Assembly: GCA_023228865.1 (NCBI GenBank)
Contig: JALOAH010000013.1
Coordinates: 1-62,927, forward strand
DNA from: Porticoccaceae bacterium
GTDB lineage: Bacteria > Pseudomonadota > Gammaproteobacteria > Pseudomonadales > Porticoccaceae
DNA: 62,927 bases
Direction of reading: 5' to 3'
The notes below the pieces were generated by a model that saw nothing but the letters and a program-made list of their open reading frames with translations, had not been told where the DNA came from and did no database searches. Position numbers and translations under genes: made by a program. Below, piece by piece: positions 45,291 through 54,431 of this stretch (position 1 is its first letter; every line of letters starts with the position of its first letter).

Positions 45291-46413
45291 GTTTTCCATT
45301 GGTTATCGCGGCTATCTTAATTCCCAGGGAGTTCTTGGCGACGATGCGCCGTCGGCGTCCAGCGCCCCTGAACTGCTGGTGCGCGCCTATGGCGCCATGG
45401 TTCTGGCGAGAATCTTTGATGCCAAGGCCATAGCCCTGCAGCGCACCGGGCAGATGGGCACCTATGCCTCCTGCCTGGGACAGGAGGCCATAGGCGCGGC
45501 GATTGGTTTGGCCATGGCTGAAGACGACCTTTTTGTGCCCTATTACCGGGATCAGGCCACCCAGTTGCTTCGCGGCGTGTCAATGACGGAAATTCTCCAG
45601 TACTGGGGCGGCGATGAGCGCGGCAGCAATTTTGCCAGGCAGCGCCGCGATTTGCCCAACTGCGTGCCTATCGCCACCCAGATTACCCACGCTGCGGGCG
45701 CCGCCAGCGCCTTTAAGCTGCGCAAACTCCGGCAAGCGGTGGTGGTCACCTGCGGCGATGGCGCCACGTCTCGCGGCGATTTTTACGAATCTATCAATCT
45801 TGCCGGTGCCTGGCAGCTGCCACTGGTGGTTGTGGTCAACAATAATCAATGGGCGATTTCAGTGCGCCGCCAATACCAGAGCGGCGCCGCCACCCTTGCC
45901 CAGAAAGCCATTGCGGCGGGCATTCCCGGCGAACAGGTGGACGGCAACGACTTTATCGCCGTTCACGCCGCCGTCAGCGAGGCGCTGCAGCGGGCTTATG
46001 ACGGCAAGGGGGCGACATTGATCGAGGCCATCTGTTATCGCCTGTCGGATCACACCACCGCCGATGACGCCACCCGCTACCGCCCTGCGGAGGAGCTCAA
46101 ACAGGCCTGGCAGCAGGAACCCATCAAGCGTCTGCAAACCTATCTGCATCAATGTGGTCTCTGGTCTGCGGAGCGCGAGCAGGGCTTACAGGCTGAAGTC
46201 CAGGAAGCGGTGGCAAAGGCCGTGGCAGCCTATCAGCAGTTACCCCCGGCAGTACCTGAAAGTCTCTTTGAGTATGTGTTTGCCGAGTGGCCCGCCGCCT
46301 ACGCCTGGCAGAGGGATATGTTGCGGCACAGGGTCGCCCGTATGGCAGAGCCGTCAGATTCGCTAGAGTCGGGAATTGAGGGGCACCATTCGAAAGGTAC
46401 ATCCCATGAATAA
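45274..46413 (+). CDS. branched-chain 2-oxoacid dehydrogenase E1 alpha
   Basis: 379 residues, TPP-dependent. It has RTGQMGTYASCLGQEAIGAA near residue 55, the TPP/Mg motif CGDGATSRGDFYESINLAGA and VVNNNQWAIS. The phosphorylation-loop-like YRLSDHTTADDATRYRP is the E1-alpha pattern. With E1 beta it decarboxylates branched-chain 2-oxoacids and acylates the E2 lipoyl group. It overlaps neighbours on both sides. Confidence 0.92.
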   Translation: MHTVAEFSIGYRGYLNSQGVLGDDAPSASSAPELLVRAYGAMVLARIFDAKAIALQRTGQMGTYASCLGQEAIGAAIGLAMAEDDLFVPYYRDQATQLLRGVSMTEILQYWGGDERGSNFARQRRDLPNCVPIATQITHAAGAASAFKLRKLRQAVVVTCGDGATSRGDFYESINLAGAWQLPLVVVVNNNQWAISVRRQYQSGAATLAQKAIAAGIPGEQVDGNDFIAVHAAVSEALQRAYDGKGATLIEAICYRLSDHTTADDATRYRPAEELKQAWQQEPIKRLQTYLHQCGLWSAEREQGLQAEVQEAVAKAVAAYQQLPPAVPESLFEYVFAEWPAAYAWQRDMLRHRVARMAEPSDSLESGIEGHHSKGTSHE

Positions 46414-47434
46414 AGCCGTTGCAGCACCTCAGCAGCACACAGACGTCGCAACCCCCGCCCGCATTACCCTGGTGGAAGCCGTGAATCTGGCGCTGGCTCG
46501 CGCCCTTCGCGATGACCCCGATGTGGTGGTGTTTGGTGAGGATGTCGGCGTCAACGGCGGCGTGTTCCGCGCCACCCTGGGTTTACAGGAGCGCTTTGGC
46601 CTGCGCCGAGTGATGGACACACCGCTGGCGGAAAATCTTATCGCCGGTCTCGCTGTCGGTATGGCCACCCAGGGGTTGAAGCCCGTGGCTGAAATTCAGT
46701 TTATGGGCTTTATTTACGCCACTCTGGAGCAACTTATCAGCCATGCCGCGCGAATGCGCAATCGCACCCGCGGTCGCCTCCACTGCCCGCTGGTGATTCG
46801 CGCCCCCTACGGCGGCGGCATTCACGCCCCAGAACACCACTCCGAGAGCACCGAGGCGATACTTGCCCATATTCCCGGCTTGCGGGTGGTGGTGCCGTCG
46901 TCGCCGGCATTGGCTTACGGGTTGTTACTGTCGGCAATTCAGGATCCAGATCCGGTGGTATTTCTCGAACCCAAACGCATTTACCGCGCCGTTAAGCGTG
47001 AAGTGATCGACGATGGCCAGGGGCTGCCTCTTGACGTTTGCTTTACCCTGCGCGAGGGTGAGGATGCGACCCTGGTGGCCTGGGGTGCAATGATTCCTGA
47101 ATGTCTCGACGCCGCCGTCCAATTGGCTGATCTCGGTGTCAATGTTGAGGTCATCGACGTCGCCACCTTGGCGCCCCTGGATATGCAGACTATTCTCGAC
47201 TCGGTGAAAAAAACCGGGCGCTGTGTCGTCGTTCACGAGGCCGCCCACCACGGCGGCCTGGGGGCGCAGATTGCCGCAACGGTGAGTGAGCTGGGGTTGC
47301 TCAGTCTGCTGGCGCCGGTGCAGCGCGTCAGTGGTTTCGATACGCCCATGCCATTACTAAAAAATGAACACTATTATCTCCCTAATAGCGGCGATATTGT
47401 CGCCGCAGTGCAGAAAGCCCTGGATTTTGCCTGA
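46406..47434 (+). CDS. branched-chain 2-oxoacid dehydrogenase E1 beta
   Basis: 342 residues from ATG at 46406, which overlaps the E1-alpha end by 8 bp and has AAAGG upstream; the frame is open from 46376. It has ALRDDPDVVVFGEDVGVNGG near the start, the MDTPLAENLIAGLAVGMATQ stretch, and EHHSESTEAILAHIPGLRVV. The C-terminal transketolase domain ends VSGFDTPMPLLKNEHYYLPN. It is the second half of the E1 heterotetramer. Confidence 0.93.
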   Translation: MNKAVAAPQQHTDVATPARITLVEAVNLALARALRDDPDVVVFGEDVGVNGGVFRATLGLQERFGLRRVMDTPLAENLIAGLAVGMATQGLKPVAEIQFMGFIYATLEQLISHAARMRNRTRGRLHCPLVIRAPYGGGIHAPEHHSESTEAILAHIPGLRVVVPSSPALAYGLLLSAIQDPDPVVFLEPKRIYRAVKREVIDDGQGLPLDVCFTLREGEDATLVAWGAMIPECLDAAVQLADLGVNVEVIDVATLAPLDMQTILDSVKKTGRCVVVHEAAHHGGLGAQIAATVSELGLLSLLAPVQRVSGFDTPMPLLKNEHYYLPNSGDIVAAVQKALDFA

Positions 47435-47445
47435 GAGCACTCGCT

Positions 47446-48555
47446 ATGCGCTATTTTAAGTTGCCCGATTTGGGTGAAGGACTGCAGGAAGCGGAAATCA
47501 TTGAATGGCATGTCAAGCCCGGCGACCAGGTGATGTGTGACCAGCTTCTCCTGTCGGTGGAAACCGCCAAGGCCATTGTCGATGTGCCTTCCCCCTGCGA
47601 TGGGGTTATCGCCAATCTGTTTGGCAAGCCCGGCGATATTCTCCATATCGGCGAGCCCCTGGTGGAATTCGAGGGCGGGGAGGACGACAGTGGCACTGTG
47701 GTTGGCGAGATCAAAAGCCGAGATGATCGCGGCGGTGAGGAGACCTTTATCATCGGCGGCACTGCTTCCAGTGGTCATGGTGACATTCATGCCACTCCCG
47801 CCATTCGCGCTCTCGCCAAGCGCTTGCAGGTAAATTTGCAGGATGTTATTGCCAGCGGCCGCCACGGCATGATTACCCATGACGACGTTGAGCGGGCGGC
47901 GAGGCTGCGGGAATCCCACGGCGAAGCTGAACTGTTGCGCGGCGTGCGCCGCACTATGGCCATCGCCATGGCCAAGGCTCACGCCGAAGTGGTCAAGGTC
48001 ACCATTGAGGACGACGTCGATCTCCACGCCTGGGGAAAGAATTTCGATGTCACTATGCGCCTGGTGCGCGCCATTGGCGTTGCCTGTGGCAAAGAGCCGG
48101 GGCTCAACTGCTGGTTCGACGGCGCCACATTGCGTCGCCGCCTGCTTAAACAGGTGGATCTGGGTATCGCCGTGGATACCCCGGACGGCCTCTTTGTACC
48201 GGTGTTGCGCAATATAAATGAGCGCACGGCGGAGGATTTGCGCGCCGGCCTCGACGCCCTGCGGGTTGCCGTGGAAAAGCGCAAAATTCCCCCGGCGGAA
48301 CTGCAGGGCGCCACCATCGCCCTGTCCAATTACGGCATGATGGCTGGTCGCTATGCGGATCCGGTGGTGGTGCCGCCCATGGTCTGTATTGTTGGCGCCG
48401 GGCAAATTCGCGACCGGGTGGTGGCGTTCAAAGGCCAGCCTGCCGTGCATCCGGTGCTGCCGTTGTCGCTGAGCTTTGATCACCGCGTCATCACCGGCGG
48501 CGAGGCCGCACGATTTCTGGCCGCCTTGATGGCTGATCTCGTCAGCGTCGACTAA
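47446..48555 (+). CDS. branched-chain 2-oxoacid dehydrogenase E2 (dihydrolipoyl acyltransferase)
   Basis: 369 residues, on the short side because it has one lipoyl domain. The lipoyl lysine is K42 in SVETAKAIVDVPSP. A peripheral-subunit-binding domain lies near 108-150 (HATPAIRALAKRLQVNLQDV). The catalytic domain ends with the active-site histidine in SLSFDHRVITGGEAARF. It transfers the acyl group to CoA. The E3 gene (lpd) is not in this operon, so E3 must be encoded elsewhere. Confidence 0.93.
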   Translation: MRYFKLPDLGEGLQEAEIIEWHVKPGDQVMCDQLLLSVETAKAIVDVPSPCDGVIANLFGKPGDILHIGEPLVEFEGGEDDSGTVVGEIKSRDDRGGEETFIIGGTASSGHGDIHATPAIRALAKRLQVNLQDVIASGRHGMITHDDVERAARLRESHGEAELLRGVRRTMAIAMAKAHAEVVKVTIEDDVDLHAWGKNFDVTMRLVRAIGVACGKEPGLNCWFDGATLRRRLLKQVDLGIAVDTPDGLFVPVLRNINERTAEDLRAGLDALRVAVEKRKIPPAELQGATIALSNYGMMAGRYADPVVVPPMVCIVGAGQIRDRVVAFKGQPAVHPVLPLSLSFDHRVITGGEAARFLAALMADLVSVD

Positions 48556-48670
48556 AAATGGCGACTGAAGAATATCGATTGAAAAGTGTCGATTGAAAAA
48601 TAGCGGCGAAATTAGGCTTAAAATACCAATGCAGTTGTTTCAGCAATTTCTTCAGGAAACTCTGATCAAT

Positions 48671-48740
48671 GTCACTCCCGCGCCGGCGAGAATCCATAAT
48701 CCATTGATTTTTCTGGACTCCCGCCTGCGCTGGAATGGCG
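48671..48740. repeat. REP-like inverted repeat
   Basis: GTCACTCCCGCGCCGGCGAG...ATCCA and its near-reverse-complement TGGACTCCCGCCTGCGCTGG...ATGGCG face each other. The sequence resembles the widespread GTCATTCCCGC...GGGAATCCA repeat family. It lies between the convergent E2 and protease genes. Confidence 0.6.
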
Positions 48741-48764
48741 AAAACAAAATTAATCAGGATTTCC

Positions 48765-49361
48765 TTAATTGTATTGGCGAATCACCAGGGTATCGCCCCG
48801 CTGAATCAACTCAAGATCGGATAAAAACGACATGCCCAATAGAATTTCATTGCCTTCAAGACCTGTGGCGATACCAGCGCGAATATTGTTGACATGAATA
48901 TCACCAAGCCTTAATTCATCAATGGTGGTGGTATAGGATGTACTGGTGCCGTTGGCTGTTTTGGTGGCGACGGCCATGCCGGGTTCGAGGTTGAGGCGGT
49001 CTCTGAGATGATAGGGTACGGCCACCACGGTGGCGCCGGTATCGAGCAAAAAAGTGACGCTGTGGCCATTGATTTTGCCGGTAGCAATGTAGTGACCCTG
49101 GCGATTGCGCTTAAGAACCACCTCCCTGAAGTCGGCGGCGGTGGAGCTGACAAATTCACGGTTGGGATTGTAGCGATCTTCTTCAACACCGCTGAAATAA
49201 TAGGTAAGCAGCGCCATAACTCCGAGCCAGGTGACGACAATCATGCCCTTGCCGAGTTTTTGACCGGGCGGTTTTTCGCAGCGTTGATCCGGCAAAAAAT
49301 CCTCCTCACGCCTGATTGAAGCGGTGGTTTGTGGGCTTGAGGGCGCTGGCGTCAAACCCAC
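48765..49361 (-). CDS. retropepsin-like aspartic protease, membrane-anchored
   Basis: 198 residues. One membrane helix (about residues 36-56, KGMIVVTWLGVMALLTYYFS) is followed by a periplasmic domain with the aspartate motif VTFLLDTGATVVAVPYHL and the later GNEILLGMSFLSDLEL flap region. This matches the clan AA (TIGR02281-type) family in proteobacteria. Target unknown. Confidence 0.88.
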   Translation of the reverse strand: MGLTPAPSSPQTTASIRREEDFLPDQRCEKPPGQKLGKGMIVVTWLGVMALLTYYFSGVEEDRYNPNREFVSSTAADFREVVLKRNRQGHYIATGKINGHSVTFLLDTGATVVAVPYHLRDRLNLEPGMAVATKTANGTSTSYTTTIDELRLGDIHVNNIRAGIATGLEGNEILLGMSFLSDLELIQRGDTLVIRQYN

Positions 49362-49379
49362 ATTCAGGAAAGATCCTGT

Positions 49380-50624
49380 CTACAGGGCTTCGCTGACCCT
49401 GGCAGCCCCCACTGTTCTGTAGCTGGCCAGAAAACGATCGAGGCGGTTGATGGCCTCTTCAAGATCATCTTTCCAGGGCAGAAAAACAATGCGGAAATGC
49501 TGGGTGTCCGGCAGGTTGAATGCAGAACCGTGAACCAGCAGCAGTTTTTCCTTGAGCAACAAATCGAGGCAAAATTGTTCGTCATCGTCAATGGGATAAA
49601 TGGCCGGATCCAGTTTGGGGAACATATACAGCGCGCCACTGGGCTTGACGCAGCTGACGCCGGGAATGGCGGTCAACATGCTGTGCGCCTTTTCCCGCTG
49701 GTCATAGAGGCGGCCGCCGGGGACAATATAATCATTGATGCTTTGATAGCCGCCAAGGGCGGTTTGTATTCCGTACATGGCGGGCACATTGGCACAAAGA
49801 CGCATGGAGCAGAGCATTTCAACACCCTGAATATAACCCCGCGCCCGGTGTTTGGCGCCGCTGAATACCAGCCAGCCAGAGCGGAATCCGGCGAGGCGAT
49901 AGGCTTTTGAAAGGCCATTTAAGGTTACGCAGAGGACATCGGTGGCGAGGCGGGCGAGGGGAATATGCTCGGCGCCATCGTAAATAATACGGTCGTAGAT
50001 TTCATCGGCAAAAATAATCAGATCGTGCTTGCGGGCAATGTCGACAATGCCATTGAGCACCTGTTCGCTGTACACGGCGCCGGTGGGATTGTTGGGATTA
50101 ATAACCACAATGCCGCGGGTGCGGGGGCTGATCTTGCGGTTTATATCTTCGAGATCCGGCTGCCAGCCGTTCTGCTCGTCGCAGCGATAGTGAACCGGCG
50201 TGCCGCCAGCCAGGGTGACGGCGGCAGTCCATAACGGGTAATCCGGGGCTGGAATCAAAATTTCATCGCCGTCGTTCAGCAATGCCTGCATGGCAAAAAC
50301 AATCAGTTCGCTGGCGCCATTGCCGAGAAAAATATCGTCAATTTCCACATTGGGTACGCCCTGAACCTGGGTGCGTTGCATAATGGCTTTGCGGGCGGAG
50401 AAAATACCTTTGGAATGGGAATAACCCTGGGCTGCGGCGAGATTATGGATAACGTCCTGAAGAATTTCGTCCGGCGCGTTAAAGCCAAAGGGCGCGGGAT
50501 TGCCAATATTCAGCTTGAGAATACGGTGGCCTTCGTCTTCAAGACGGTTGGCCTGATCCAGTACAGGCCCGCGGATGTCGTAACAGACATTGTTAAGTTT
50601 GTTAGACTTCTGAAAATGTTGCAT
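49380..50624 (-). CDS. alaA: alanine-synthesising aminotransferase AlaA
   Basis: 414 residues. The N-terminus VCYDIRGPVLDQANRLEDEG and LNIGNPAPFGFNAPDEILQD is that of E. coli AlaA. The PLP lysine is in VTLNGLSKAYRLAGFRSGWL. It transaminates pyruvate with glutamate to alanine in the cytosol. It is on the same strand as and 18 bp from the retropepsin gene, but a functional link is doubtful. Confidence 0.94.
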   Translation of the reverse strand: MQHFQKSNKLNNVCYDIRGPVLDQANRLEDEGHRILKLNIGNPAPFGFNAPDEILQDVIHNLAAAQGYSHSKGIFSARKAIMQRTQVQGVPNVEIDDIFLGNGASELIVFAMQALLNDGDEILIPAPDYPLWTAAVTLAGGTPVHYRCDEQNGWQPDLEDINRKISPRTRGIVVINPNNPTGAVYSEQVLNGIVDIARKHDLIIFADEIYDRIIYDGAEHIPLARLATDVLCVTLNGLSKAYRLAGFRSGWLVFSGAKHRARGYIQGVEMLCSMRLCANVPAMYGIQTALGGYQSINDYIVPGGRLYDQREKAHSMLTAIPGVSCVKPSGALYMFPKLDPAIYPIDDDEQFCLDLLLKEKLLLVHGSAFNLPDTQHFRIVFLPWKDDLEEAINRLDRFLASYRTVGAARVSEAL

Positions 50625-50788
50625 AAAATAATCCGTAATCAGTCACATGGTTCCCGTGCAAGGTGCGGTATTGTATACGAAAACCAAGGCCGGAACCTGT
50701 GCCTCGAAGAGGATTTTAGCGGCTGCATTGGCGCCGGTTCCGGGGCGAGAGAGGAGCCGGCGGCAAAATCGACCAGAGGAGATACGCG

Positions 50789-51229
50789 ATGTCCGATTTA
50801 AAAAACAAGCCCGATGAGTACTGGCGGCAAAAACTCACTCCCGAACAGTATGCGGTCTGCCGCCTGAAAGGCACGGAAAGACCGTTTACCGGCAAGTACA
50901 ATAACGAGCATCGCCCCGGCGGCTATCGCTGCATCTGTTGCGGCGAACTGCTTTTTACAAGCGACACCAAGTTCGACGCCGGTTGTGGCTGGCCGAGTTT
51001 TTATGCCGAGGCCGTTGCCGGTAATATTGACAAAACCAGGGATTTGAGCCACGGCATGATCCGCACAGAAATCACCTGTAGCCACTGTGGCAGCCACCTC
51101 GGCCATGTTTTTGACGATGGTCCTGCGCCCACCGGCTTGCGTTATTGTCTCAATTCTGTGTCTCTGGATTTTGATCCCGCTGTGAATCTGGCGGGGCAGA
51201 GTGAGGGGAGCGGCGATGACAACCCCTAG
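50789..51229 (+). CDS. msrB: peptide-methionine (R)-S-oxide reductase
   Basis: 146 residues. The two CxxC zinc pairs are CICCGELL and [10 protein letters not shown]; the catalytic cysteine lies in [14 protein letters not shown]. It repairs methionine-R-sulphoxide with thioredoxin. AGAGGAG precedes ATG. The last 14 bp overlap the DUF1499 gene. Confidence 0.96.
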   Translation: MSDLKNKPDEYWRQKLTPEQYAVCRLKGTERPFTGKYNNEHRPGGYRCICCGELLFTSDTKFDAGCGWPSFYAEAVAGNIDKTRDLSHGMIRTEITCSHCGSHLGHVFDDGPAPTGLRYCLNSVSLDFDPAVNLAGQSEGSGDDNP

Positions 51230-51974
51230 AGCCGGGCGCTGGGCGTCAATCCTGTTTCTCGCCAGCTGGCTCGCTCTCGCTGCTGCTGTCGCTGCGGTTC
51301 ACTGGCAAATTTTGCCCCTTAATCTCGGTCTGGGGCTGGTGGCGCTGGCGGCGGTGGTTTTGCTGATTTATGGCCTCGTGCTGCTGCCAGTGGTCTGTTA
51401 CAGGCTGCTGTTGCGCAAACCCCTGTCGCAAAAAATTCTCTGGCGCTGCGTGCTGGGATTCCTGCCCATGGCAACGCTGTTATTGACGGTGGGTGTGGAC
51501 GGTCTCCAGGCGCCAGCCATTCACGATATTACTACCGACACCGACAATCCACCCCCCTTTGAACTGGCGGCCAGGGATCGCAGCGAAGGTGATCACCCCG
51601 TTGACTACGAGGGCGATGTTATCGCCCGCTTGCAGCGGGAAGCCTACCCGGATATCGCCCCCCTGGGGCTGGCGATTGACGTCACAACCGCTGTCGAAAC
51701 GATCAGACAACTGGTCGCTGCCCATGGCTGGCGCTTGTTGGGTGTCAAGGATTATGGCGATGGCGGTTATGTGGTTGAAGCTGTGGCGCGCAGTTTGGTT
51801 TTTGGTTTTGAAGACGATATTGCCATCCGCGTTACCGCTTTGCCCATGGGGGGGAGCCGGGTGGATATGCGCTCCGCTTCCCGTGTCGGTTTGGGGGATC
51901 TCGGCGCCAATGCAAAACGCATTCAGTTTTTTCAAAAAACTCTACTAGAAAGGCATCGGCAGAAAAAATTATGA
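51216..51974 (+). CDS. DUF1499 family membrane protein
   Basis: 252 residues from ATG at 51216 (a GTG five codons earlier is possible). Three hydrophobic helices fill the first 95 residues. The DUF1499 domain (about 130-252) includes [20 protein letters not shown] and [20 protein letters not shown]. Function unknown. It overlaps msrB, so the two are co-transcribed. Confidence 0.85.
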   Translation: MTTPRAGRWASILFLASWLALAAAVAAVHWQILPLNLGLGLVALAAVVLLIYGLVLLPVVCYRLLLRKPLSQKILWRCVLGFLPMATLLLTVGVDGLQAPAIHDITTDTDNPPPFELAARDRSEGDHPVDYEGDVIARLQREAYPDIAPLGLAIDVTTAVETIRQLVAAHGWRLLGVKDYGDGGYVVEAVARSLVFGFEDDIAIRVTALPMGGSRVDMRSASRVGLGDLGANAKRIQFFQKTLLERHRQKKL

Positions 51975-51993
51975 AATAATTCTTCCCTTTCCC

Positions 51994-52022
51994 TTGACAG
52001 ATTTCAGAGGCCTCCATAAAAT
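51994..52022 (+). promoter_or_regulatory. strong sigma70 promoter of tRNA-Glu/tRNA-Gly
   Basis: TTGACA, 17 bp, TAAAAT, then GCGCGCC: the same core, spacing and GC discriminator as the tRNA-Ala promoter. Confidence 0.82.
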
Positions 52023-52069
52023 GCGCGCCATCTTGAGGGATGAGTGATTGATCCCAAGAGACGGCCAAA

Positions 52070-52145
52070 GTCCCGTTCGTCTAGAGGCCTAGGACACCGC
52101 CCTTTCACGGCGGTAACAGGGGTTCGACTCCCCTACGGGACGCCA
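52070..52145 (+). tRNA. tRNA-Glu (anticodon TTC)
   Basis: Acceptor GTCCCGT/ACGGGAC, anticodon stem CCGCC/GGCGG with loop CTTTCAC, TTCGACT loop and encoded CCA. It comes first in a two-tRNA transcript. Confidence 0.95.
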
Positions 52146-52227
52146 CTTCTCTTGTGAAGAGTTTGCTTGGCAGTTTGAAGATTGATGTAAAATTTGCTTA
52201 AAAATTTGCTTGAAAGTTAGTAATCAA

Positions 52228-52303
52228 GCGGGATTAGCTCAGTTGGTAGAGCGGTACCTTGCCAAGGTACAGGTCGTCGGTTCGAACCCGATATCCCGCT
52301 CCA
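52228..52303 (+). tRNA. tRNA-Gly (anticodon GCC)
   Basis: Acceptor GCGGGAT/ATCCCGC, anticodon stem GTACC/GGTAC with loop TTGCCAA, TTCGAAC loop and encoded CCA. Confidence 0.95.
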
Positions 52304-52312
52304 AATTTATAG

Positions 52313-52350
52313 ATAAGGCCAGTTCCCTCAAGGTTCTGGCCTTATTTTTT
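52313..52350 (+). terminator. terminator of the tRNA-Glu/Gly transcript
   Basis: ATAAGGCCAG pairs with CTGGCCTTAT around a 13-nt loop, followed by a run of T. The remaining gap to 52607 carries only the putative ECF promoter at 52545. Confidence 0.88.
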
Positions 52351-52544
52351 GCCCGGGCTTCCAGTCTCCCGGTTTTCGAGTCAATTCGAAAATTGCGTCC
52401 CTATGCCCCCTGCCAGGGTTTTACTCGACGCCATGCCATCCACCACTCCCAGAGTTTTTTGTGGGGCTTTCGCCTGCCTTCAGGGCTCGGAAAGACCGTG
52501 GGAAACCCCTGTCCGGACAATAATCGTCAAAAAATAAAAACCGA

Positions 52545-52573
52545 GGGAATAAAACCCCGCTGCTATCCGTTAC
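52545..52573 (+). promoter_or_regulatory. putative ECF sigma promoter (secreted-protein gene)
   Basis: GGGAATA, 16 bp, CGTTAC, ending 35 bp before the ATG at 52608. The same pair of boxes, 15 bp apart, precedes the ECF sigma gene itself at 55840. ECF promoters commonly have a G/A-rich -35 and a CGT-type -10. Confidence 0.5.
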
Positions 52574-52607
52574 TTCAGTGTCACTAACAACACACTGGAG
52601 AAACCTT

Positions 52608-53375
52608 ATGTGGAAGCAAACTCTTTCAATCACCTTAACAGCCCTCGCCAGTGTCTATGCCTGGAGCGAGGATAATATCAACAGCGGCGAGGGAAATCTG
52701 GGAGTTGAGCATCAATCCCGCACCAGCATCGCCATCAGTGCCGCAAGTTCCGGTGTCACTGTGGGTGCTGATCAGCAGGGCGACACGGGAGCGCAGACCG
52801 GTTTGGCAATAGAGAGGCTGTTGCCTGCCAATTCCGCCGCAGCGGCAAAGACTGAGAGCGGCCAGGGCGCTGCGGAGTCTGAAACCGTGGACGGCGCCGA
52901 CGCCACAGGCCAGACCTCGGCTCAGCAAGCCGCTGAAACCGGCGCCGGCCTCGAAAGTGCCGGTGAAGCCGCTGTGGCTATGACAACAGGTGCTGTGGAA
53001 ACTCCGCTGGCAGCAGTTTTGGCCAAACCTGAAGAGATTTTGGGCGGCGTCGCCAGTGTTCAGGAAATTGCTGTTGAGCACAACGGCGATATTGCGGCGA
53101 CAGCAACCGGCGTTCTTCAACCCTTGGGTGTGACAGCGGATGTCACCTCCGCCATCAATTCACAGGTCAACGGCAGCATTCAGGGGGCGCTCAGGGATAC
53201 AGTGACCGCCAGTGTTGATGGCCTTGTCCAGCAAGTCGTCGAGGAAACCCTCCAGCAAACCGTCGAGCAAACGGTCAGCAACAGTGTTAATGCCGCTGTT
53301 GCTGACAGCGTACAAACTTCGGTGAACCAGTCCATCGAGCAAACCCTGGGCGGCATTGTTGGTGGTGGACGCTAA
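52608..53375 (+). CDS. secreted low-complexity protein of unknown function
   Basis: 255 residues from ATG at 52608 (frame open from 52578). The signal peptide is MWKQTLSITLTALASVYAWS. The mature part has no cysteine and is rich in Ala, Gly, Ser, Thr, Gln and Val. Residues about 65-120 are disordered-looking. The last 60 residues form a repetitive amphipathic stretch with a valine, glutamine and serine rhythm (VQQVVEETLQQTVEQTVSNS), likely helical or coiled-coil. I do not recognise it. The beta-barrel gene follows 61 bp later, suggesting a secreted passenger and outer-membrane partner. Confidence 0.65.
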   Translation: MWKQTLSITLTALASVYAWSEDNINSGEGNLGVEHQSRTSIAISAASSGVTVGADQQGDTGAQTGLAIERLLPANSAAAAKTESGQGAAESETVDGADATGQTSAQQAAETGAGLESAGEAAVAMTTGAVETPLAAVLAKPEEILGGVASVQEIAVEHNGDIAATATGVLQPLGVTADVTSAINSQVNGSIQGALRDTVTASVDGLVQQVVEETLQQTVEQTVSNSVNAAVADSVQTSVNQSIEQTLGGIVGGGR

Positions 53376-53436
53376 TTATCGCCTTGAAATGGAGGCCGCA
53401 GCGTCGGCCTCCGCGGTCAATTGCAGGAGGTGCGCG

Positions 53437-54414
53437 ATGCTAACCGCAAAAACAAAAAATGCCCTGAATTGCTGCCTGTTCGCCCTTGCGGCTGATGGGG
53501 TGCTGGCTTCAGAGGATAAAACCGGCGAGATGGGTATTGAAGTGGAGGCGGGATATGCCTACGACAACAATCTCGGTATTGAAGAACTGGATCGGGCATC
53601 CAGCTCCAGTGACGACGCCGTCCTGCTCGGGGTCAAGGCGGACGGCAGCTGGAGGCCGCCAGGGGCGCTCACACTCAGCGGCGGCTACCAGTTGAGGTCA
53701 CAGGATTACCGGGAAATGGACGGTTTCGATACCCTGACCCATCTGGTGCACGGCGGTGCAAGTTACGATCTGGGCGGCTACAGTTTTGGCGGCACTTTTC
53801 ACTACGCCGAGGCGGAACTGAATGGCGATGATTTTCTTCAGGTTCGTCAGCCCTCAATATCTGTAGGCAAGCTTGCCAATGAGCAGTGGTACTGGCGGGT
53901 GGCAGTCACGGAACAGGAGAAATCCTTCGCCGCGCTGTCCCACCGCGATGCCGACAATCGCAGTGTTGGCGGCGATTTGTACTACTTCCACACCCTGAAC
54001 CATTATCTGTCTTTAAGTGTTGCAGCGGTGGATGAAAAAGCGGTGACAGAAGCTTTCGATTATCAGGGCTGGCGCACGCGGGTGCAGTGGTTCTGCGAGT
54101 TTGCCTGGCGGGAGATGAGGCCGGAGCTGCAGCTCAGCTGGCAGCATGACCGCCGCGACTACGGCGAACAGGGAGAGGTAGCGCCGGGAGCAGGCAATGA
54201 GCTGCCCATTTTTGGCAATCTTTCAGAAGCGTCGGCTGCGCCGGGAGCCGTCAGGGACGACCGCATCGACAATGTGCGCCTTGCCCTTGAAGTACCCCTG
54301 AATCGAGCCTTTAGTGTTGTCGGCGAAGTACAGTACGCAGATCATAGCTCCAGTGTCGACACCTGGAGTTACGATAAAACTCGCTTTGCCCTGTCGGCAA
54401 AATTGCATTTTTGA
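53437..54414 (+). CDS. outer-membrane beta-barrel protein of unknown function
   Basis: 325 residues from ATG at 53437 with AGGAGG upstream; the longer open frame from 53356 overlaps the preceding gene and is unlikely. A weak signal peptide (NALNCCLFALAADGVLA) is followed by alternating strands (IEVEAGYAYDNNLGIEELD, FGGTFHYAEAELNGDDFLQV, YLSLSVAAVDEKAV) and a C-terminal phenylalanine (ALSAKLHF), the BAM signal. This is a typical barrel of about 14-16 strands. Cargo or pore function unknown. Confidence 0.75.
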   Translation: MLTAKTKNALNCCLFALAADGVLASEDKTGEMGIEVEAGYAYDNNLGIEELDRASSSSDDAVLLGVKADGSWRPPGALTLSGGYQLRSQDYREMDGFDTLTHLVHGGASYDLGGYSFGGTFHYAEAELNGDDFLQVRQPSISVGKLANEQWYWRVAVTEQEKSFAALSHRDADNRSVGGDLYYFHTLNHYLSLSVAAVDEKAVTEAFDYQGWRTRVQWFCEFAWREMRPELQLSWQHDRRDYGEQGEVAPGAGNELPIFGNLSEASAAPGAVRDDRIDNVRLALEVPLNRAFSVVGEVQYADHSSSVDTWSYDKTRFALSAKLHF

Positions 54415-54431
54415 TCATTGTTCAACCTCCA

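Noticed and set aside
52421..52573. c-di-GMP riboswitch before the secreted-protein gene
   Set aside because: GC-rich pieces such as GGAAAC caught the eye, but the conserved GEMM core could not be laid out.
52210..52587. 125-codon frame over the tRNA-Gly region
   Set aside because: It overlaps a clear tRNA gene and its terminator.
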